From contig RHBP01000005.1 in the NCBI GenBank assembly GCA_010030955.1, forward strand, positions 1-26,613: a stretch of 26,613 nucleotides of DNA. The letters are read 5' to 3'. Under the pieces are notes generated by a model, which did no database searches, was not told the origin of the DNA, and worked only from the letters and a program-made list of their open reading frames with translations. The stretch comes from Synechococcaceae bacterium WBB_10_009. GTDB taxonomy: Bacteria > Cyanobacteriota > Cyanobacteriia > PCC-6307 > Cyanobiaceae. How positions within the stretch are numbered: the stretch's first letter is position 1; the number at the start of each line of letters is the position of its first letter. Both the position numbers and the translations under genes were made by a program. Positions 22,066 to 26,613 of this stretch are shown here, one piece after another.

Positions 22066-22299
22066 ATGAGCGCCGGCAATGCACCCGCTCTCTACGAGCG
22101 CATCCGCAGCGACAGCTCCCTCACCCAGGAGTTGTTCCGCCAGGCGCTGCAGGACCCCTCAGGCACCCTCAGCCGCATCTGCGACCTGGGCAGCAGCTGG
22201 GGCCTGCCGGTGAGCCGCGAGGAGGTCAAGGCCCACCTGGCCAGCGTCGACGATGCCGACACCAAGCAGTGGCTGCTGAAGGCCCGAGGGGGCCTCTAG
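22066..22299 (+). CDS. small Nif11-like protein
   Basis: The 77-residue protein resembles the Nif11 family in layout: helix 1 with alternating hydrophobics (LYERIRSDSSLTQELFRQAL), helix 2 (LSRICDLGSSWGLPV), then SREEVKAHL and a final helix, ending KARGGL. Nif11-like domains occur as leaders of ribosomally made peptides and as free small proteins of unknown role in cyanobacteria. Here no modification enzyme or precursor core follows, and the Gly-Gly lies at the very end, so a leader role is not supported. The family call is tentative; the gene is likely real because of its TAGGGT box and well-formed helices. The last 141 bases overlap an antisense small membrane-protein gene. Confidence 0.78.
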   Translation: MSAGNAPALYERIRSDSSLTQELFRQALQDPSGTLSRICDLGSSWGLPVSREEVKAHLASVDDADTKQWLLKARGGL

Positions 22300-22428
22300 G
22301 GGCACCGGCAGGGCCGTGCGGCGGGGCCGCCGGTCCTGGCCCATCCAGCTGAAGAACAGCCAGTAGCTCACGATCGCCAAACCGGCCGCCACCACCAACG
22401 CCGCCACCTGTTCCAGTCGCTTCACCAT
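22159..22428 (-). CDS. small single-helix membrane protein, antisense overlap
   Basis: From ATG 22428 the frame encodes 89 residues: MVKRLEQV, then a membrane helix at about residues 8-30 (AALVVAAGLAIVSYWLFFSWM), then a basic cytoplasmic segment GQDRRPRRTALPVP. From about residue 44 the frame runs antisense across the Nif11-like gene and becomes low-complexity Ala/Val/Gln, as expected from reverse-complement shadow. The N-terminal half looks like a true gene; the C-terminal half may exist only because no stop occurs earlier. No family is recognised. It is divergent from the ABC-F gene with a 113-base gap. Confidence 0.58.
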   Translation of the reverse strand: MVKRLEQVAALVVAAGLAIVSYWLFFSWMGQDRRPRRTALPVPLEAPSGLQQPLLGVGIVDAGQVGLDLLAAHRQAPAAAQVADAAEGA

Positions 22429-22541
22429 GGCGCGCGGCCGCTGCGGGCTGGGCCCAGTCTGCCGGCTGAACGGGCGGGGGGAGATGATGCAGCTCTGACG
22501 GGCGCCAGCGCCCACCCCGGCGCCCCCGCCTCCGCTCGCCT

Positions 22542-24281
22542 GTGCTCCGCCTCGAAAGCGTTTCCAAGATCTATCCCACCGGCGAGGTGCTGCGGGATGT
22601 CACCTGGGAGGTGAAGGCGGGCGACCGCATCGGCCTGGTGGGGGTGAACGGCGCCGGCAAATCCACCCAGATGCGGATCATCGCCGGGCTGGAGGAACCC
22701 AGCTCCGGCCAGGTGGTGAAGCAGGGCAACCCCCGCATCGTGTACCTGCAGCAGGAGTTCGATGTCGACCTGCAGCGCACGGTGCGCGAAGAGCTGTTCC
22801 AGGCCTTCGGCGAGGCGGCCTCGGTGCTCAACCGCCAGCGCCAGGTGGAGGAGGCGATGGGCTCCGAGCGCGCCGCCAGCGACGCCGACCACCTCGACGC
22901 GCTGATCCACGAACTGGGGCAACTGCAGAGCCGTTTTGAAAGCCTGCACGGCTATGAGCTCGACGCCCGCATCGACAAGCTCCTGCCCACCATCGGCTTC
23001 AGCCCCGAGGGGGCCGAGCAGCTGGTGGGCGACTACTCCGGCGGCTGGCAGATGCGCATCGCCCTGGGCAAGGTGCTGCTGCAGGAGCCCGATCTGCTGC
23101 TGCTCGACGAACCCACCAACCACCTGGATGTGGAGACCATCCAATGGCTGGAGGACTACCTGATCGGCCAGACCTGCCCGCTGGTGGTGATCAGCCACGA
23201 CCGGGCCTTCCTGGATCGGGTCTGCAACCAGATCGTGGAGACCGAGCGCGGCATCTCCCGCAGCTACCTGGGCAACTACAGCCAGCACCTGGAGCAGAAG
23301 GCCCTGGAGCGCGAGGCCAGCCAGGCGGCCTTCGACCGGCAGCAGAAGGAACTGGCCAGCCAGCAGGCCTACATCGACCGCTTCCGCGCCAGCGCCACCC
23401 GCTCCACCCAGGCCAAGAGCCGCGAAAAGCTGCTCGACAAAGTCGAACGGATTGAGGCGCCGGTGGAAAGCCTCAGCGGCCCCCGCTTCCAGTTCCCACC
23501 CGCGCCCCGCAGCGGCCGCCAGATCGCCCTGATCGAAGAGCTCAGCCACAGCTACGGCGATCAGATCCTCTTCCTGGGGGCCAACCTGGAGGTGGAGCGG
23601 GGCGATCGCATCGCCTTCGTGGGCCCCAACGGCGCTGGCAAATCCACCCTGTTGCGGCTGGTGATGGGCATCGAACACCCCGATGAGGGGAGGGCGGTGC
23701 TCGGCGAGCACAACGTGATCGCCGCCTACTTCGAGCAGAACCAGGCCGAAGCGCTCGACCTCTCCAAAACCGTGATCGACACGTTGTTTGAAGCGGTGCC
23801 GGACTGGACCCAAACCCAGGTGCGCTCGCTGCTGGGCAGTTTCTGCTTCAGCAACGACGCCGTGTTCAAGGAGGTGGGCAAGCTCAGCGGCGGCGAGAAG
23901 GCGCGCCTGGCCCTGGCGCTGATGCTGCTGATGCCCTGCAACCTGCTGGTGCTGGATGAGCCCACCAACCACCTGGACATCCCCGCCAAGCAGATGCTCG
24001 AAGACGCCCTCATGGAGTACGAGGGGGCAGCGCTGGTGGTAAGCCACGACCGCTACTTCGTGTCGCGGGTGGCCAACAAGATCGTGGAACTGCGCAACGG
24101 CGAACTGGTGCTCTACCGCGGCGATTACGCCTACTACCGCGAGAAAAAGGCCGAGGAAGCCGCCGCCGCCGACGCGGCCGTGGAGGCCGCCGCCCAGGAG
24201 GCCAAGCGCAAGGCCAACCGCGAGAAACAACAGGGCAAGCAGGCCGCCAAGGCGGCCGCTCGCAAAGCCTCTGCGGCCTGA
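22542..24281 (+). CDS. ABC-F family ATPase
   Basis: The 579-residue protein has two ABC domains and no membrane helices, as in the ABC-F translation factors that act on the ribosomal E site. Domain 1: Walker A VGVNGAGKST (34-42), a degenerate signature YSGGWQMR, Walker B LLLLDEPTNHLD, switch ISHDRAFLDRV. The linker is a long charged helix pair (KALEREASQAAFDRQQKELA, then KSREKLLDKVERI). Domain 2: Walker A GPNGAGKST (about 361-369), signature LSGGEKARL, Walker B LVLDEPTNHLD, switch VSHDRYFVSRV. A C-terminal Ala/Lys/Glu-rich tail of about 45 residues follows (AEEAAAADAAVEAAAQEAKR). It resembles the Uup/YdiF-type of cyanobacteria; whether it acts in resistance or in relief of stalled ribosomes is not decidable. 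The start GTG 22542 fits the first beta strand. Confidence 0.95.
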   Translation: MLRLESVSKIYPTGEVLRDVTWEVKAGDRIGLVGVNGAGKSTQMRIIAGLEEPSSGQVVKQGNPRIVYLQQEFDVDLQRTVREELFQAFGEAASVLNRQRQVEEAMGSERAASDADHLDALIHELGQLQSRFESLHGYELDARIDKLLPTIGFSPEGAEQLVGDYSGGWQMRIALGKVLLQEPDLLLLDEPTNHLDVETIQWLEDYLIGQTCPLVVISHDRAFLDRVCNQIVETERGISRSYLGNYSQHLEQKALEREASQAAFDRQQKELASQQAYIDRFRASATRSTQAKSREKLLDKVERIEAPVESLSGPRFQFPPAPRSGRQIALIEELSHSYGDQILFLGANLEVERGDRIAFVGPNGAGKSTLLRLVMGIEHPDEGRAVLGEHNVIAAYFEQNQAEALDLSKTVIDTLFEAVPDWTQTQVRSLLGSFCFSNDAVFKEVGKLSGGEKARLALALMLLMPCNLLVLDEPTNHLDIPAKQMLEDALMEYEGAALVVSHDRYFVSRVANKIVELRNGELVLYRGDYAYYREKKAEEAAAADAAVEAAAQEAKRKANREKQQGKQAAKAAARKASAA

Positions 24282-24330
24282 GCGTCCACAAACAACTTCA
24301 CACTTCCCTAGGCAAGACGACTCATTGTTC

Positions 24331-24359
24331 TTGGCCTGGACGCACACTGTTCATAGGCT
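24331..24359 (+). promoter_or_regulatory. promoter of the twin CX3C protein gene
   Basis: TTGGCC (24331-24336) and TAGGCT (24354-24359) are separated by exactly 17 bases, and the -10 ends 24 bases before ATG 24384. This is the most complete -35/-10 pair associated with the TAGG(G/C)T box in this window. It lies in an unusually AT-rich 102-base gap after the ABC-F gene. Confidence 0.55.
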
Positions 24360-24383
24360 GAAGGGGATCCCCGCCAGGCAGCC

Positions 24384-24563
24384 ATGGGCCACTCCGCCCC
24401 GCACACCAACCGGCAGTCCGAGGCCGAACGGATCATCCACCCCAGCTCCGGCCACCAGGGTTCGGATCCGGTGAACAGCTACTTCGAATGCATCACCTCC
24501 TGCTCCGTCGATGACGGCGAGTGCGTGACCCGCTGCGTCGAGGTGCTGCGCGACGGCGACTAA
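24384..24563 (+). CDS. small twin CX3C cysteine protein (59 aa)
   Basis: ATG 24384 opens a 59-residue frame. The N-terminal half is polar and probably flexible (GHSAPHTNRQSEAERI, SSGHQGSDPV). The C-terminal half is a compact helical segment with four cysteines spaced C36-x3-C40-x6-C47-x3-C51: NSYFECITSCSVDDGECVTR, followed by CVEVLRDGD. The CX3C pair resembles helix-hairpin disulfide or metal sites. The spacing of the two pairs is shorter than in eukaryotic small Tim chaperones, and no relation is claimed. There is no signal peptide, so a cytoplasmic redox or metal role is possible. It has a good promoter and its own stop, which overlaps the convergent htrA stop. The family is not recognised, but the cysteine spacing, promoter and absence of in-frame junk make it convincing. 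Confidence 0.78.
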   Translation: MGHSAPHTNRQSEAERIIHPSSGHQGSDPVNSYFECITSCSVDDGECVTRCVEVLRDGD

Positions 24564-25720
24564 CCCCCGCGCCGCACCAAGCTGGAGAGCTCCACCGGCG
24601 TGACCTGCAGCTGCAGCACTTGGCCGGAGCGCCGCAGGCGCAGGTCCATCGGCCGGCCCACGCCGTTGCGTTCCACCAACTGGGTGAGCTGGGCGGGGTC
24701 ACGCACCGGCTGATCCCCCACGGCGGTGATCACGTCGCCGGGCTGAACCCCCGCCCGCGCCGCCGGCCCACCGGGCATCACGCTGCGCACCCGGGCACCG
24801 GCCACCATGGCGCCGCTGGCGTCCCGCTCCGGCTCCAGGGCCACCCCCACCATGGCGTGGCTGACGCTGCCCGTGCTCACCAGCTGCTGGGCGATGCTGC
24901 GGGCCCGGTTGATCGGGATGGCAAACCCCAGGCCTGCGCCGGGGCCTGAGCGCACCAGGGTGTTGATGCCCACCACGGCCCCCTCGGCATCCAGCAGGGG
25001 GCCCCCGGAATTGCCGGGGTTGATGGCGGCGTCGGTCTGGATCAGCTCCAAGCGCTTGTCGGTGATGCCGAGCTTGGCGGCGTTGCGGTTGAGGCTGCTG
25101 ATGATGCCGAGGGTCACCGTTTGATCCAGGCCGAAGGGGTTGCCCACGGCGATCACCCATTCCCCCACCTGCAGGCTGTCGGAATTGCCCAGGGGTGCCA
25201 CGGGCCAGGGGCCAGCCCCCACCAGCCGCACCACCGCCAGGTCGGTGACCGGATCGGCCCCCACCACCTTGCCCTCCACGCGGCGGCCATCGCTGAGCCC
25301 CACGGTCACCCGGGTGCTGTCCTCCACCACGTGGGCGTTGGTGAGCAGCAGCCCGGAGGGGTCATAGAGCACGCCACTGCCCTGGCCCCGTTCGGTGCGT
25401 TGGGAGGGGGGCAGGGGGGTGAGCGCGCCGGGCGGCAAACCAAAAAACTGCCGCAGCAGCGGATCCATGAACGGGAAGCCCTCGGCAGCGGCGCCCCGCT
25501 GCACCAGCACCGTGCGCTCGGTGTCGATGGTGACCACCGCCGGCCCGCTGATGCGCACCGCCTCCGCCACAAACGAGCGCCGCGCCGCAGGGGGCCGTGG
25601 GGAGGAGATCGGGGGAGCCGCCTGGCCCCAGGCGGCTGGGGAGGACAGCAGCGGCAGGCCCCCGAGGGCCAGGGCGGCGCCCAGCAGCAGGGGCATCGGG
25701 CGCGAACCGGCGACGGCCAT
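24560..25720 (-). CDS. HtrA/DegP-family serine protease with one PDZ domain
   Basis: From ATG 25720 the protein has 386 residues and an export signal (MAVAGSRPMPLLLGAALALGG, then LPLLSSPAAWGQA); the open frame extends to 25798 without signal character. The trypsin-like domain has the catalytic triad H130 (TNAHVVED), D160 (TDLAVV) and S238 (PGNSGGPL), with spacing as in DegP. A single PDZ domain follows at about 295-375 (MVAGARVRSVMPGG, GVQPGDVITAVGDQPV). It is a periplasmic or lumenal protease-chaperone for damaged proteins, of the Deg/Hho type found in cyanobacteria; which paralogue it is cannot be assigned from the window. Its promoter is at 25744-25771. Its TAG stop overlaps the TAA stop of the convergent small gene. 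Confidence 0.95.
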   Translation of the reverse strand: MAVAGSRPMPLLLGAALALGGLPLLSSPAAWGQAAPPISSPRPPAARRSFVAEAVRISGPAVVTIDTERTVLVQRGAAAEGFPFMDPLLRQFFGLPPGALTPLPPSQRTERGQGSGVLYDPSGLLLTNAHVVEDSTRVTVGLSDGRRVEGKVVGADPVTDLAVVRLVGAGPWPVAPLGNSDSLQVGEWVIAVGNPFGLDQTVTLGIISSLNRNAAKLGITDKRLELIQTDAAINPGNSGGPLLDAEGAVVGINTLVRSGPGAGLGFAIPINRARSIAQQLVSTGSVSHAMVGVALEPERDASGAMVAGARVRSVMPGGPAARAGVQPGDVITAVGDQPVRDPAQLTQLVERNGVGRPMDLRLRRSGQVLQLQVTPVELSSLVRRGG

Positions 25721-25743
25721 GCAGCCGAACGGCAACTGCAATG

Positions 25744-25771
25744 ACCGTAGGCAAGGTCTGCGGGCGGGCAA
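25744..25771 (-). promoter_or_regulatory. likely promoter of the htrA-type gene
   Basis: On the minus strand TTGCCC (25771-25766) is followed after 16 bases by TACGGT (25749-25744), which ends 23 bases before ATG 25720. Spacing and position fit a sigma70-type promoter; the -10 is a weak TAnnnT match. Confidence 0.45.
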
Positions 25772-25872
25772 CGGCTGCGACCAGGGGGATTCCCCCACCC
25801 GCCAGGGGGGCGGGATTGGGGCGATGATGGTGGGTGATCTGCGGCCGGGACAGCCCCAGCCGCCCCCGTGCC

Positions 25873-26151
25873 ATGACCAGCTCCGACCTGTTCGCCAAGC
25901 TGCTGCCGCTGGTCTACGGCGCCTGCTTCCTGGCGCTGCTGTGGCAGGCCTTCCAGATCATGGGCCGCGGCTTCAGTGCCGTGCCCCGCCCCGGGGACAG
26001 CGCCCGCATGCCCAGCGGTGATCGCACCGGCCGCCTCACCATCCATCCCGAGCTGCTGGATGCCGATGGCCAGATCACCAACGACGACCTGCTGACGGTG
26101 CGCTTCAGCGGCGACAACGAGCAGCCCGCCTTGCCGAACGACCCCAATTGA
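25873..26151 (+). CDS. DUF2973-type small membrane protein
   Basis: The 92-residue protein has one N-terminal membrane helix (about residues 8-30, AKLLPLVYGACFLALLWQAF) and a short soluble tail with TGRLTIHPELLDADGQIT and DDLLTVRFSGD. The LLPLVYGACFLALLWQAF and HPEL...LLTVRF pattern is characteristic of DUF2973, a cyanobacterial family of unknown function and about this length. It would be anchored with the C-terminal part in the cytoplasm or stroma-like side. ATG 25873 is preceded by GTG 25868 in another frame, so the ATG is chosen. It is divergent from the protease gene and 62 bases before the last gene of the window. Confidence 0.88.
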   Translation: MTSSDLFAKLLPLVYGACFLALLWQAFQIMGRGFSAVPRPGDSARMPSGDRTGRLTIHPELLDADGQITNDDLLTVRFSGDNEQPALPNDPN

Positions 26152-26213
26152 GCCCGCTGGGGCCCATCAGCTGGTACAACCGTTGGGTGCTTGATGACAT
26201 CGGCGGAGGCTGA

Positions 26214-26597
26214 GTGGAGCAAAGAACCCGGATCGTGGCGGCGGTGCTCAAGGCCATCAAGCTGCCCCCCCGCTTCCAGCTGAAGCTGGTGAAGGAGGAT
26301 CCCGTTCGCCTGGAGCTGATCCTCACCCCGGCCTACGGCAAAGAACCGATCCTGGTGGGCCTGGTGGAATCGCAGGATCTGGTGGCCCGCCGCGACCGTG
26401 AGGGCCGCATCCCGCGCGACCTGCAGGGCACCTGGGACTGGACCGTGCGCCACGGCACGGTGAGCACCGGCGGCTGGAACCCCTACCTCAAGGAGGCCCT
26501 GCAAACCATGTTCGAAACCGGCCTGCCGGCCATCGTGTACGAGGAACACACGGGCGAGGTGTACCACCCGGTGGACGGCGCCCGCCACGTGCGCTGA
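26214..26597 (+). CDS. unrecognised conserved-looking soluble protein
   Basis: The 127-residue protein starts at GTG 26214, supported by GGAGG at 26205-26209. It has no signal peptide or membrane helix. An amphipathic N-terminal helix (EQRTRIVAAVLKAIKLP) leads into beta-rich sequence (FQLKLVKEDPVRLELILTP), a charged stretch (VARRDREGRIPRDLQGTW) and a C-terminal region NPYLKEALQTMFETGLPAIVYE, ending HPVDGARHVR. I do not recognise the family; its good ribosome binding site and orderly composition make it a real gene. It follows the DUF2973 gene on the same strand and may be co-transcribed. The next gene, if any, begins beyond the window; GTG at 26605 is a possible start but too short to judge. 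Confidence 0.85.
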   Translation: MEQRTRIVAAVLKAIKLPPRFQLKLVKEDPVRLELILTPAYGKEPILVGLVESQDLVARRDREGRIPRDLQGTWDWTVRHGTVSTGGWNPYLKEALQTMFETGLPAIVYEEHTGEVYHPVDGARHVR

Positions 26598-26613
26598 CCC
26601 GAGCGTGGCGGCC

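Noticed and set aside
20099..22084. A 661-codon open frame on the minus strand
   Set aside because: Shadow of the peroxiredoxin and anmK genes; no motifs.
24282..24343. GCGTCCA / TGGACGC inverted repeat spanning 48 bases after the ABC-F gene
   Set aside because: Arms are only 7 bp with a long loop and no U-tract; it overlaps the promoter of the next gene.
22422..24347. A 641-codon open frame on the minus strand
   Set aside because: Antisense to the ABC-F gene; His/Gln/Gly-rich without domains.
1..26613. Search for CRISPR, tRNA, rRNA, insertion sequences, prophage, toxin-antitoxin or defence genes
   Set aside because: Nothing recognisable on reading both strands; gene content and base composition look uniform, with no sign of an island.

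Overview
The window reads as chromosomal core DNA of a high-GC picocyanobacterium (Cyanobium / freshwater-type Synechococcus). This rests on the very GC-rich coding sequence, frequent GTG starts, gaps of usually under 120 bases, and gene types typical of this group: a Rho-N/DUF4912 protein, a RarA ATPase with a C-terminal domain of unknown function, CoaX next to CysH, a type II NADH dehydrogenase, DUF2973, a DUF1400-like protein and a Nif11-like small protein. No tRNA, rRNA, CRISPR array, insertion sequence, integrase or phage gene was found, and no stretch over 300 bases lacks a gene.

Layout. 104-4072: DUF4912 protein, small membrane protein, phospholipase-D-fold lipoprotein with an EF-hand loop, two very small genes (secreted peptide, membrane peptide), a YnfA-type membrane protein on the minus strand, and an exported cysteine-containing protein. 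4121-5748: phosphoglucomutase, broken by a frameshift. 5741-10150 (minus): RND efflux permease and its lipoprotein adaptor; no TolC-type outer-membrane gene is present. 10243-12468: RarA fusion. 12520-14492 (minus): 4'-phosphopantetheinyl transferase, an unrecognised protein, and an exported DUF1400-like protein with an intrinsic terminator lying inside the end of rarA. 14507-14974: peroxiredoxin Q. 14982-16419 (minus): cysH-coaX, one base apart. 16508-20080: NDH-2, then one 772-residue frame joining a HAD-fold domain to the GTPase HflX. 20135-20823: 1-Cys peroxiredoxin with a textbook terminator. 20825-21991: anmK, starting right at that terminator's U-tract. 22066-24281: Nif11-like protein, an antisense-overlapping small membrane protein, and an ABC-F ATPase. 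24384-26597: a twin CX3C small protein, an HtrA-type protease, a DUF2973 protein and an unrecognised protein.

Functionally the genes concern central carbon metabolism (Pgm), sulfate assimilation (CysH), cofactor biosynthesis (CoaX, phosphopantetheinyl transferase), peroxide defence (two peroxiredoxins), respiration (NDH-2), ribosome and replication rescue (HflX, ABC-F, RarA), envelope export and quality control (RND/MFP, HtrA, lipoproteins), and peptidoglycan recycling (AnmK).

I see no clear new multi-gene system. The best leads are the in-frame HAD-HflX fusion with a possible internal start, the 13-base lesion in pgm, the 59-residue twin CX3C protein whose stop codon overlaps the htrA stop, the EF-hand in a phospholipase-D lipoprotein, and the recurrent reuse of stop codons and terminators as promoter or start signals.
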